Source: Gracilaria domingensis (Eukaryota; Rhodophyta; Florideophyceae; Gracilariales; Gracilariaceae). Taken from it: a DNA stretch of 64,000 bases. The position numbers and the translations under genes are program-made. The first letter of the stretch is position 1. Each line of letters begins with the position of its first letter. Shown here in pieces: positions 12,335-21,276 of this stretch. The stretch spans positions 1 to 64,000 of the forward strand of contig VCMS01000296.1 of NCBI GenBank assembly GCA_022539475.1. Direction: 5' to 3'. The notes below the pieces were generated by a model. That model was not told where the DNA came from. It saw only the letters and a list, made by a program, of their open reading frames with translations, and made no database searches.

Positions 12335-12425
12335 ACGGACAGGACACGGACGAGACTGGCAGTGCGCTGGGAGGAACTGCCGAAAGCGGGGGTGCCCAGC
12401 GTAAGTCGCCATTTAAAGGCTGGCC
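12335..12425 (+). promoter_or_regulatory. Shared promoter module facing ParB-dioxygenase
   Basis: Inverted copy of the module at 11045-11130. It contains GAGACTGGCAGTGCGCTGGG, the GCCGAAAGCGGGGGTGCCC block and ATTTAAAGGCT with TTTAAA at about 12413-12418. It lies about 76 bases before the ATG at 12494, giving room for a leader of about 45-50 bases. The same module precedes the other ParB copies at about 23725-23815 and 31140-31225. Confidence 0.7.
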
Positions 12426-12493
12426 TCCGTTCTTGTATCGTCCAGAGCGAGCGTATTGTTGATATACACCTTTCACTGCAATAGCTGTTCAAC

Positions 12494-15400
12494 ATGAAGC
12501 CAACTCGTGTTCGAAAGCGTACGCAAAGCGTGACTCCTCGCTCTCGGAGGAGCACTCGATCATTGCAAGGTGGAATGCGGGTTTCTCTGCAGATGGATAT
12601 TGAGAATGAAGGAAAGGTGATAGTCGGGGAAGCTTTGTTGCATGGAATTGAAAGTGTTCTACGCCGCGAGTTGAACCGGAAGCAATTGGACCCAGGTCTT
12701 GTGGTGGTTCATAATATTCTCATCAGTCGAAGCGGTCAGACGTTCTACCCTTACCGGGCGGAGGGCCTGGATCTTCCACAATATATCCAGGATCTCCGGA
12801 CGGCCGCTCCTTGGGATGAGAAAATGATGGAACCGGTGGCAGCCAGCATTCCGGCGTCGAAGCGAGGAACGGTGAGCGCTATGAGTGAGGTGATGACGCC
12901 GACAAACCGCACGGAGCCAATTCGAAGTTCATCAACACCGAGAGGTAGCGCATCAGTACCACCTCCGCGGGCAGGTCCGTCGTCTGTTACGAAGCGGTCT
13001 ATGGAGACGAGAGTATCCCCAGCTACGAAGCGGACAGGTCAAACAGAGTCTACCTCCGCTACGAAGCCCACTGCGTCGAAAAGGGCTTCTCCTGCGATTA
13101 ATCAGACCGTCGACACAAGGGGATCTTCTGCGTCGAAACAGACGGTTCAGCACGGGACGGCTGTGCAAGAGGAGGAAGATAAGATCATGAAAGGTCCCCT
13201 TCCAGACGCGGATGCGCAATCCGCGCAAGGAGCTGGTCCATCTGTACCCCAAACTGCACCAGAAACTGCGGAGCAGCAGGACGATGACGTTGTGTTTCTG
13301 TCCGCAAGAATGGCACGTTCAAGTGTTTCTGGCGAGCGGTCTGGAACACAAGGGACACCTACTCGGAGCAAGACGTACAGACGAATTCGTCAGAAGGTAC
13401 CAAAGGTGAACCTCAATTACTACCGGATGGTTGTTGTTACTGTTGACATCACTCTGGTGGACACTCCGCCCAATTTACTCCGTGGAGTAAGTAGACGCCA
13501 CGTTGAAGCCCTTGTGAAGAGTATGGAGGAGCGGGGGATATTGCAGTCGATGGGTTCTCCAGTGGTGGCCTTACAAGATGCTACTACGGGAGAGAGGGAT
13601 ACCGACAAGGGACGCCTAACGAAGAAGTGCTTCATTGTAGATGGTTTGCATCGTCTGAAAGCTATACAATATTTGGCAGCGACTGGTGCACCAAAGTGTA
13701 AGCGATTAGCCAAGTTTTGGCATTGCAATCTGCTGATACGAAGAGATGGGAGACCCATTGGGATGAAGGAATTGTTATGTGTTGCTTCGTACCTCAATGA
13801 GTCGACGAGTACCATGCGAAGGATGATGTTTGCAGACAAGATACACTCTATAGTTAGTGTGGTCGCCATTCTAATTGAAGATGTTGAGGGGGTGACGCCG
13901 GCAGACGTGGATCCTGCAGAAGTGACAGAAGTGTTGAAGGAGAGCCAACTGATTGGGACTGTGCAAGAGCGTCAGTACCTGAGATATGCCAATGTCGCCC
14001 TGCAACTCATGTCTCGTGAGGGAATGCTGGCCCATTTCGAGGATATGTGTGAGACTGTGAGTGACATAGGTCTCACACATCTGTCCCATACTCCGCTATA
14101 TGTTTTGGATGCCGAGGAGTTTTCCTTCATTCTTGATTGTCTTCAGATGTTTCTATTGAAGGGCAAGTCGACGAAGACAAAGCAATGGAAAAGCTTTGAG
14201 GAGGTTCGAGGTTTCTTTTATGATAGAGCAGTCTCTCTGTTCCGCGCGGCTAGAGCAGTGAGGAATGAACTGAACGAGGAAGAGTCCATGGAAGTGTTCC
14301 TGAAACGCGAAGTCAGTCTTTCTGCCCCATCGAATGAAGTTGACGTTGAAGACCCAGACAACAACGCAACTGTGTATCAGTTTCTTTTGGGACAAGTTGT
14401 GAACTTCAACACATTGCCGCGTGTTCGGAGCAGGACGAGCTCAATTAGAACTGCCACGACTTCCGTTCAGAATCGATTGCGGACGATGCTCAAGGTAATT
14501 CCGCCCCCCGCACCAGTGAAGCAGTCCGTGACGAAGAGGAGGACTCCCGCTGCTGCTGCTGCAACATCTGCCAGTGAAGAAGGGGAGCCGCGAAGAAGTG
14601 CACGAGAACGGGCGCAGGTGAGTTATAGGGAAATTGAGCACGGCCGAAATCGAGGTGCCATAGAAGTTCTGGATAGCTCTGAAGAAGAACAGCGGGCTCC
14701 GCCGAGGAAGAAACGGAGAAAGACTTTCACACAACAGATGAGATCTACTCTGAAAAGCATGACACCGGATGACCTGATGTCTCAACTAAATGAACATGTG
14801 CTGAGAGGAAGGTCGATGAAGGTTCAGTTCGTGGCATTGGGAGAGGGAGCGAATGCAGAGAACGCAGGCAGTTCTGCATTTGTGGATGACGATGAGCTTC
14901 TTTCTGTGACAGTTCTACGGGTTGTCACCGTCGAGAAAGATGCTGCGCCAGACGATCAGCAAGAGACAGGTGGGGGGTCATTTGATGACGAGTTACCTAC
15001 AGCTCTTCCGGAATATGAGGAGCACGGACTTGTTCGAGGTGACCCATATGATGGCCCACCGAACCCATCATGGTGCGGGTATGCCAGGCTGAGACCGCAG
15101 GAATGGCAAGGGAAGAACGTAATTGAGCACAAGGACCCCTGGCTCAGAGTCATTCACTTGCCGAAGGGACATAGGTCGGAGCTGCTAAGTGTCTCGAATC
15201 TCAGAGATGTACACCATCTTGTCTTTTGGCACGCTGCAAGGGCTGAACATCGCCTACGGGCGGAGACATTTGGTATGCAGTATCCCCGTACTCGACCGAC
15301 AGATATGGATGATGAAGAGGTGCTGTGGGTTGCTGCGAAGGAGCATGACGAATTTGGGCAAATGTTCTTCGCCCGAATGCAAGCTGAGCTAAGGCAGAAT

Positions 15401-16411
15401 GGATATTGCGTGCTTGATGGTTCTGCGACGGATAATGGTGTCCCTAAATGGGAGGAGTTGGAAGAAGTTCGGGAGTTCAGAGATGTGTCGGGGAAGTTGG
15501 TGGACTTCTTCGAGAATGAGTATGGAGCGATGCCGGATATACGGAAAGGAGAGGAACAGAAGTCGTTTGTTCAAATAATCAACGATGATAAAGGATGGAA
15601 GTACGGTAGCGATGGACCATTTGAGGGGAGAGTGATGTCGACACGTTGGGGTACGGTGGAGAAGCCGGAGGATAATGAGGAGCTCAGGTGGTTTATAAGG
15701 TCGCGTGCTTTACTTGATGTTCGAATGGGTACAATTGCTGCGGCTTTGGGACTATGGGACAATGAAAGGGAAGCTGTGAAGATGTACACTCCGAAAACTG
15801 GTGGTCGATTTCTGGGGACGACGAGAAAGTGCAAGCGCCAGACGCTGCACACCGACTTCAGTGGTCTGGTTACGAAGGAAACAATGAATACTGGCAACCC
15901 CGGATACTTTGTAATGGCCTATGGGAAAGAGGGCTTTCCTCTCTGGGTGAGCGCTGGAAGCCATCAACTGGTGGGGATGAACAACCAACAGTTGCGAGTG
16001 ATGTCGGAGGTGTATCCAGCGAAGAAGATAATCATCCCACCGTACTCTGTATTCGTGGGCCGTGGTGATGTGACACATGCTGGAGCAAGTGGGAAGGACA
16101 AGGTGGATAGGCCCGAGTCTATGGATTTGCTGGTTAGATACCACATGTACATGGTACCAGAGGGCTACGCACTACCTGATGCTGTTCATCGGGTGCGGGA
16201 TTTCCGACCCACGTTTGTCAATGGTGACGAGGAGGAGGAGGCGGAGGATGAACTGTTGTCCGATAAGGAGGGTGGGGCGGTTGACATGGACGAAGACCAA
16301 GTGGTCGTGGAGATTGGTGTGGAAGCGGACGCCGGTAGAACCGAAGTGCTCGAGAGTAGTAGTGATGACGATTTGCTAATAATGAGGCTGCGAGCGCCTC
16401 GAAGTGGATGA
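12494..16411 (+). CDS. ParB-like / 2OG-Fe(II) dioxygenase fusion, intact
   Basis: 1305 codons without interruption. Residues ~1-300 are basic and Ser/Thr/Pro-rich with KRT-type repeats, probably disordered. Residues ~305-420 are ParB-like: VDITLVDTPPNLLRGVS, a helix with MEERGILQSM, and VDGLHRLKA carrying the G-x-HR motif near residue 383. Residues ~690-750 include a basic cluster (PRKKRRK) that may be a nuclear signal. The C-terminal part is a double-stranded beta-helix dioxygenase with H1119-x-D1121, distal H1195 (GDVTHAG) and R1215 as the likely 2-oxoglutarate anchor. An acidic tail follows. Family knowledge: such enzymes oxidise methyl groups on nucleic acid or protein, and ParB domains bind DNA palindromes. 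Acting on marks made by the divergent MTase-SET is inference. Confidence 0.85.
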   Translation: MKPTRVRKRTQSVTPRSRRSTRSLQGGMRVSLQMDIENEGKVIVGEALLHGIESVLRRELNRKQLDPGLVVVHNILISRSGQTFYPYRAEGLDLPQYIQDLRTAAPWDEKMMEPVAASIPASKRGTVSAMSEVMTPTNRTEPIRSSSTPRGSASVPPPRAGPSSVTKRSMETRVSPATKRTGQTESTSATKPTASKRASPAINQTVDTRGSSASKQTVQHGTAVQEEEDKIMKGPLPDADAQSAQGAGPSVPQTAPETAEQQDDDVVFLSARMARSSVSGERSGTQGTPTRSKTYRRIRQKVPKVNLNYYRMVVVTVDITLVDTPPNLLRGVSRRHVEALVKSMEERGILQSMGSPVVALQDATTGERDTDKGRLTKKCFIVDGLHRLKAIQYLAATGAPKCKRLAKFWHCNLLIRRDGRPIGMKELLCVASYLNESTSTMRRMMFADKIHSIVSVVAILIEDVEGVTPADVDPAEVTEVLKESQLIGTVQERQYLRYANVALQLMSREGMLAHFEDMCETVSDIGLTHLSHTPLYVLDAEEFSFILDCLQMFLLKGKSTKTKQWKSFEEVRGFFYDRAVSLFRAARAVRNELNEEESMEVFLKREVSLSAPSNEVDVEDPDNNATVYQFLLGQVVNFNTLPRVRSRTSSIRTATTSVQNRLRTMLKVIPPPAPVKQSVTKRRTPAAAAATSASEEGEPRRSARERAQVSYREIEHGRNRGAIEVLDSSEEEQRAPPRKKRRKTFTQQMRSTLKSMTPDDLMSQLNEHVLRGRSMKVQFVALGEGANAENAGSSAFVDDDELLSVTVLRVVTVEKDAAPDDQQETGGGSFDDELPTALPEYEEHGLVRGDPYDGPPNPSWCGYARLRPQEWQGKNVIEHKDPWLRVIHLPKGHRSELLSVSNLRDVHHLVFWHAARAEHRLRAETFGMQYPRTRPTDMDDEEVLWVAAKEHDEFGQMFFARMQAELRQNGYCVLDGSATDNGVPKWEELEEVREFRDVSGKLVDFFENEYGAMPDIRKGEEQKSFVQIINDDKGWKYGSDGPFEGRVMSTRWGTVEKPEDNEELRWFIRSRALLDVRMGTIAAALGLWDNEREAVKMYTPKTGGRFLGTTRKCKRQTLHTDFSGLVTKETMNTGNPGYFVMAYGKEGFPLWVSAGSHQLVGMNNQQLRVMSEVYPAKKIIIPPYSVFVGRGDVTHAGASGKDKVDRPESMDLLVRYHMYMVPEGYALPDAVHRVRDFRPTFVNGDEEEEAEDELLSDKEGGAVDMDEDQVVVEIGVEADAGRTEVLESSSDDDLLIMRLRAPRSG

Positions 16412-16747
16412 GAATGAGATGATTAGTAAATTATGTGTGTCTTGCGAGTATTAAGAGTAGTATACTATTACAAGGCTATACATATGAACATAGAAAAGGT
16501 GCGGCAGGCTGGTAATTGAACAAATGTCAAACGTCTTTGGTCCAGTTGCGTCTAATTGCAACATGCCACATGCTCGGTATCGTTAACATCATTGGTGGCA
16601 CCAGTCAATTCGCAATTGAACATGTAGCGTCCTAACATTTCTGAAACTGCACTTAAGGTTGCTTTTAAGAGAAGTATGAAACTGAGAAGTCTATACAGTT
16701 CCTGTATATGCGGTACTTGTGGCAGTATAGTGACTGTATCAGGAAAA
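16412..16747. other. Gap after the element gene
   Basis: About 336 bases of moderately A/T-rich DNA between the dioxygenase stop and the first host-like gene. One end of the mobile element must lie here or within the gene tail, but no terminal inverted repeat matching the other end (CGTCTGT...) was seen. Confidence 0.4.
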
Positions 16748-17587
16748 ATGGCAGAGGAACAGAGAGACTTGGCGGAAATTTCACCAAATACCTTGTCTAA
16801 GTTCATATATGCCAATGGTTACGGTATATTAAGTTCCGTTGATGAAACGTTGAGAAGAGAAGGAGAGTCAATTTCAGAAGAAGTTGTGAAGTGTATGAAG
16901 TTCATTGACGAACGTGTTGGTTTCGGACTTGTCACAGGGGGTGATGTGGGCGACGTGGAGGGGAAAATGGAAGGACTCGGAGACTATACGTTTGGTGTCT
17001 CGGCGAATCATGGAGCTTTCCTGCGTTTCTCTGACGAGAGGGAAATTAAGGGTGCATTCAATGATCACACCCTTGACCACACTGTTGACGGACTACTGTT
17101 CCTGGCAAGGGATTTGAATAGGAGGCATGGTATTGTGAATGATGATGACAAGGGGTTCGTGGAGACCAGAAGTGATAGTGGCCTTCCCAATTTCGTGTAC
17201 AACAAACTGTGGCAGTGGAAAGAAGAAGTGGATTCTGCTATTGGGGACCTGTTGCAGAAGATGGATGCGTTTGTTATCTATCCCGGCGATAAAAGTTGCG
17301 AAATTGTGGACAAGCGATACACAAAAGGAAGCGGAGGAGAAAATCTTGTGGATAATGAACCGAGATTTATTGATACGGATGACGTCGTGACGTTCGGAAG
17401 TGCTTTGAGCGACGGGCCTTTGCATGAGGTAGGCGTGTACGGCGTTCACGTCAAAGAAGATTGTATCCCGCGTGGAGTACACAACCTGTTCGAAAGCGTG
17501 GAGGATGTACATTCGACAATTATGTTGGTGGCTCTGTTGTACGGCTACGAGGAAAAGCAGCAGGATAAAAACCACCATGATTCATAA
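16748..17587 (+). CDS. HAD-fold pseudophosphatase
   Basis: 279 residues from the ATG of MAEEQRDL (16748), chosen because the alignment with its neighbour begins here; an upstream ATG at 16676 adds 24 unmatched residues. It is collinear with the protein at 17647-18510 along its full length (for example YGYEE against YGYRK at the end). HAD enzymes form a phospho-Asp on the first Asp of a DxDGT motif. Here that residue is Ser (S30-V-D32-E-T), the Gly is Glu, and motif IV reads GSALSDGP instead of GNASNDGP. The catalytic nucleophile is lost, so this is probably a non-enzymatic paralogue, perhaps a regulator or partner of the other protein. The frame is open, which argues against simple decay. Confidence 0.75.
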   Translation: MAEEQRDLAEISPNTLSKFIYANGYGILSSVDETLRREGESISEEVVKCMKFIDERVGFGLVTGGDVGDVEGKMEGLGDYTFGVSANHGAFLRFSDEREIKGAFNDHTLDHTVDGLLFLARDLNRRHGIVNDDDKGFVETRSDSGLPNFVYNKLWQWKEEVDSAIGDLLQKMDAFVIYPGDKSCEIVDKRYTKGSGGENLVDNEPRFIDTDDVVTFGSALSDGPLHEVGVYGVHVKEDCIPRGVHNLFESVEDVHSTIMLVALLYGYEEKQQDKNHHDS

Positions 17588-17646
17588 AAGGGTATTGAGA
17601 TATATACGACACTTTTATTACTGAGAGCTCATATCCTAGCTAAGTA

Positions 17647-18510
17647 TTACAGGCATCGTAGCACTTGAAAAATTCCAAGAGCATTTCTAAACCATTGACA
17701 CTTGCATTTTCTGTACCCGTACAGTTCTGCCACCCTTCTGATGGTCTCATGCACGTCCTCCATCCCATCAACAAGATATGTTACCGCTGCTGGATGGTCT
17801 TCTCCCTTCACATGAACTGCCAGGGTTGCCATTGTATATAGAGGGCCATCATTGGAAGCATTCCCGAAAGCAACGATTAAATGTGTGTCGAACTGCGGGT
17901 CGTTTTCAACCAAGGCTAGCGCCCCACTATTTTTCGTGAAACGAATGTCCCCTATGTCACAGTTTTCATCTTGAGGGTACGCAACCAGGTTCGGAAAGGA
18001 TGTCAACACTTTTGAAATACCGGAGTTAGCTTCTGTTTTCCACTTCGACAGTCCATTGTACGTGAAGTTAGGGAGTCCACTGTCTTTTCTAGTGCTCACC
18101 ACTGCTTGTTGACGCTCTTCGTGAAGTCCGTGCGATTCATTTAAGGAGAGTGCAAGTCTCTCAAGTTCGGCTGCACATCTTTCGTAGCCTTCCCTGTCAA
18201 GGTCCTGATCAATTTCGGTACCATTGGATAATCTCACCCGTGCGCCTTGGTTTCCAGAGATGCCAAAAGTGTAGCCACCCAGGTGCTCCATGAAACTCTC
18301 GGCATCCTCTATATCTCGCCTAGTAGCAATTCCGAAACCAACGAGTGCGTTGATGTACTTCATGCATTTGACTGTTTCGGCAGGAATGTTCTCCCCAGCT
18401 CTTTTCAGAGTACCGTCAACATCACTAATCACGGCGTAGCCATTTTCGAATATTTCGTTAGCCAGCTGCTGAGGAGTTACTTCTTGGGCTCTAACTTCTG
18501 AGTTATACAT
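17647..18510 (-). CDS. HAD-superfamily sugar-phosphatase-like hydrolase
   Basis: 287 residues starting at MYNSEVRAQ. SDVDGTL (D30, D32) is HAD motif I, with the nucleophile and the acid/base Asp. A short segment later, GFGIATRRD matches the motif II region, and FGNASNDGPLY matches motif IV, the Mg-binding acidic loop. The order and the C-terminus (DGMEDVHETIRRVAELYGY) resemble trehalose-6-phosphate or mannosyl-phosphoglycerate phosphatase-type HADs (class IIB). The exact substrate cannot be told. It is convergent with its paralogue at 16748-17587, with only 59 bases between stops, which points to an inverted local duplication. Confidence 0.75.
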   Translation of the reverse strand: MYNSEVRAQEVTPQQLANEIFENGYAVISDVDGTLKRAGENIPAETVKCMKYINALVGFGIATRRDIEDAESFMEHLGGYTFGISGNQGARVRLSNGTEIDQDLDREGYERCAAELERLALSLNESHGLHEERQQAVVSTRKDSGLPNFTYNGLSKWKTEANSGISKVLTSFPNLVAYPQDENCDIGDIRFTKNSGALALVENDPQFDTHLIVAFGNASNDGPLYTMATLAVHVKGEDHPAAVTYLVDGMEDVHETIRRVAELYGYRKCKCQWFRNALGIFQVLRCL

Positions 18511-19137
18511 GTTTTGAAAGCTTTCGAAAGGGTTCGTTTTGCAAATGGGTGTGGGTATACGAATGAGAAGGATGTGATTGATGTTTACAAGGTGTTTCGT
18601 AGTATAAAAAGAGTCTAAGAACGACCATATACGGGTATTGTAGTACTGTTTTAAAACGTTACTAGGAGGAGAAGTTTTTGCATCGATTTGAAGTAAAGAA
18701 AGGATGATTTAGTCATAAATTATATGTACGGGTTCAAGTGGGTAAAGAAAACTGTAAATATCTTTAACATGAGCTTAGAAATCAAGAAGAGTAAAACAAC
18801 CTCCATTACGGGTTGAAACCCATAAAAGGTTTACCTTACTTTATACGGGTGCCCCAAGTAATGCAAACGCTTAGTTCTTCAGAAATATCACAATTTTTGT
18901 ACTTGTTTCGTTACTAGTATCGTGCACTTTAATGATATAGAATGACCATTTTCTATCTAGCCAAATCCTAGCGAAGTATTAGTGATAAGGGATGTAGGAT
19001 TTAAAGGGGCATATTTGAACCACAGAAGGACGAACAATATAAGTAATGTAATAGGAACAGGTCATTTCGATAAAGTAACTTTTATGTTTAACTATCTCTA
19101 AAAGGTTTACAACACCGAAAAGTCATGTGTTCTAACC
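18511..19137. other. Intergenic, A/T-rich
   Basis: No coding potential seen. It holds the upstream region of the HAD gene (leftward) and the 3' side of the reductase-like gene. A TATAAAA on the plus strand at about 18602 faces right with no gene downstream; an unannotated transcript is possible but unsupported. Confidence 0.45.
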
Positions 19138-20040
19138 TCAAAGCTCGGGGAATGGGGAGGGGGATAACTTTTCCTTAACAACGTTGACGTAGTTTGTATG
19201 AAAAGGAGCGGGGTCACCGACTACAATGTTTCTTTCTTGGCGGGAAAAGTCGTAGAAGTACGCGTTCCTAAACTGAAAGTCGGAGAAAGAAGTAGAGAAG
19301 CCAACGAGAGTTTTCCCATATGCAAGAAGTCGCCCAACGGTCTCTTCCAGGTTGAAAGTAGTACCTGTCTTAAGCGAAACTATCTTCAACAGCTCTTTCA
19401 TTATTGTGAGCACAACCGTACTGCACTCCGTAGCGACTACGTCCATAGGAATGAAACCTCTTGAGGCCCCGACGATGTTGAACGCTGATAGCCACACGAG
19501 CTTCTCATAATAGCTTACGAGAAATGTGTCTTCGTCGACAACCCCGCAAGTGAGACCCATAGACCTAAACCTGTCTGCAACGTTGGAGGCCCACTTTCCT
19601 GTTGCGACAGTGAGACCATCCGGACTTTGAGGAGTGACACCATCCTGCAGAGCTGCGTTTCTTTAGGGGACACCAACGTATAGGACAACTTTTGAACATT
19701 TGTCCACACTGAGCTTCGAAACCAATGGTACGATGTCTCCATTCTGGAAGAAAACGAGATTCTCTCTGAGCGAATAAGGGCAAGCCTGAATTACGGTCTC
19801 CAGGGTGTTCGTTCTTCCACAAACTAGTATCGGTACATCAGAAAGATGAGAGGTAGCAGCCATGCTGCAGAATTCGTGTGCGGAAATGACCGTATCTTCT
19901 TCGTTCGCCAGCATGGTACCTATACGCCCCCTTCCAACAATAACGGCCCGAGTCCTTCGGGCGGGAGATGAGGCCTGAGGGACGTCAGAGTATCTGGGTC
20001 TCGGAGGCAGAGTGGGAGGCATGTCGGACTGGGAGTTCAT
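19138..20040 (-). pseudogene. Ketopantoate reductase-like protein with one in-frame stop
   Basis: A single frame of 300 codons from ATG 20040 (MNSQSDMPP) to 19138, interrupted only by TAA at 19663-19665. AVIVGRGRIGTML is a Rossmann dinucleotide-binding loop. NLVFFQNG and VLYVGVP follow as in the ApbA/PanE family, and after the stop EKLVWLSAFNIVGA matches the C-terminal helical domain of that family. ApbA/PanE enzymes reduce 2-oxo acids with NADPH, but many algal members have unknown substrates. The sequence across the stop (RNAALQDGVTPQSPDGLTV) still reads well, so the lesion is recent, a sequencing error, or recoded. The start upstream at 20241 in the same frame has no family support. Confidence 0.7.
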
Positions 20041-20451
20041 TGCAAGTGTTCGAATGTTTTTGTGTGACGATAGAAATGGAAGATGGGGCGGAGAACTGCT
20101 GGGGTAAAGAGTGATACTTAAGTACAAACGGTTGGGAAGCGCAGAACGGGAACATGGTTCACTTTGTGAAAGTGAGCGAAATGTATGATATGTGATTGTA
20201 CTGAATGAATGATAGGGCTTGTATGAGACGACAAGCCACAAAGTGTGATGATGTTTTATGAAAAGTAGGTGGAAGAGTAGAAAGTGTACAATGAATGAAA
20301 CTGATTTCGAACCTGAGTTGTAAAGTAGTTGTAAAGTACGAGTTACGGGGAGCTTGAATACAGGATGAAAGGAGCCATTTTGGCTTCATAAATGACGTGA
20401 ACGGGTTCTATAGCTTCACTCGGATTGCCATAATCTTCTTTTTTATTGAGG
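20041..20451. other. Divergent intergenic region
   Basis: About 410 bases between the reductase-like gene (leftward) and the epimerase (rightward). It must hold both promoters. Apart from the epimerase TATA box nothing distinctive was seen. Confidence 0.5.
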
Positions 20452-20458
20452 TATAAAA
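20452..20458 (+). promoter_or_regulatory. TATA box of the epimerase gene
   Basis: TATAAAA preceded by GAGG and followed by CGGGGG. It lies 48 bases before the first ATG (20506), the right distance for a start site about 25-30 bases downstream and a short leader. Confidence 0.65.
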
Positions 20459-20505
20459 CGGGGGTGTGTCTGGGAAGGACGGGTTTGGCGTTACTGAAGT
20501 TATCG

Positions 20506-21219
20506 ATGTTCAGTATGGATTCTCGTTTAATTATAGCGCCATCAATTTTGGCTTCAGAGTTTGCTCGCCTTTCAGATGAAGCGAGTGCAATGGAAGAGGC
20601 TGTAGCGGAGTGGCTGCATGTAGATGTAATGGATGGTCATTTTGTGGCGAACCTTACTGTTGGACCGCCTGTTGTGAAAGCCTTGCGGAGGCATACGAAA
20701 TTGTTTTTGGACTGTCATCTGATGGTATCAGATCCTGGGCGCTGGATAAAAGACCTTGCAGAAGCAGGCGCAGACGGAGTCACATTTCATATCGAGAGTG
20801 TGGCTAAGGGACTAGAAAAGTGCGAGGTACCAACTGAGGAGGAGAACGTGGTGTTGAAGGAATTATGTAACCGAATTAAAAGGATGGGAATGCAGGTTGG
20901 AGTTGCGTTGCGCGCGAATACGTCTATAAAGGTCGTAGAAGCACTTATGAAGGAAGGAGTTGTAGACATGTTATTGTTGATGACGGTGGAGCCATGGTTT
21001 GGAGGACAGGCTTTTATGGAGGGTGTTCTTGATAAGGTGGGACATGCAAGGGAGTTGTACCCAAGAATAGGGATACAGGTGGATGGAGGTATTGGACTGA
21101 GTACTGTGAAAGGAGTAGTGAAGGCCGGTGCAAACATTTCAGTTGCAGGATCTGCCATCTTTGGCTCGAGTAACCCAGCTCATGTCATAGCTGGTTTTCG
21201 AAAGGTTGGTCATAGATAG
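20506..21219 (+). CDS. RPE: Ribulose-phosphate 3-epimerase
   Basis: 237 residues, with the start at MFSMDSRL (a second ATG at 20515). It interconverts ribulose-5-phosphate and xylulose-5-phosphate in the pentose phosphate and Calvin cycles. IAPSILASEF, HVDVMDGHFV, DCHLMVSDP, MTVEP-FGGQAFM and QVDGGIG are the family blocks. The metal-binding and catalytic residues (H and D of HVDVMDG, H of DCHLMV, D of VDGG) are all present. It is unusual that the VEPGFGGQ loop reads VEPWFGGQ and that the KPGTP block reads RANTS; both lie near the substrate or phosphate site. No transit peptide is seen, and it looks like the cytosolic eukaryotic type. It may be a paralogue with altered activity. Confidence 0.9.
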   Translation: MFSMDSRLIIAPSILASEFARLSDEASAMEEAVAEWLHVDVMDGHFVANLTVGPPVVKALRRHTKLFLDCHLMVSDPGRWIKDLAEAGADGVTFHIESVAKGLEKCEVPTEEENVVLKELCNRIKRMGMQVGVALRANTSIKVVEALMKEGVVDMLLLMTVEPWFGGQAFMEGVLDKVGHARELYPRIGIQVDGGIGLSTVKGVVKAGANISVAGSAIFGSSNPAHVIAGFRKVGHR

Positions 21220-21276
21220 TAGCTTAAAGTTATTGTTTATTACATTGTTACCTTTACGTGTTATCACGACTATATT

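Larger units (their letters stand above)
11019..12493. promoter_or_regulatory. Divergent control region, left copy
   Basis: This 1.5-kb gap separates MTase-SET (leftward) from ParB-dioxygenase (rightward). Going outward from a centre near 11745 it is symmetrical: a spacer inverted repeat (11619-11692 against 11790-11862), pairs of GC-rich palindromes on each side, TTTTGGGAGGTCT/AGACCTCCCAAAA blocks, and one copy of a promoter module facing each gene. The whole region is a nested palindrome. The same organisation is seen at 31069-32531. A large open frame is absent. Confidence 0.85.
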
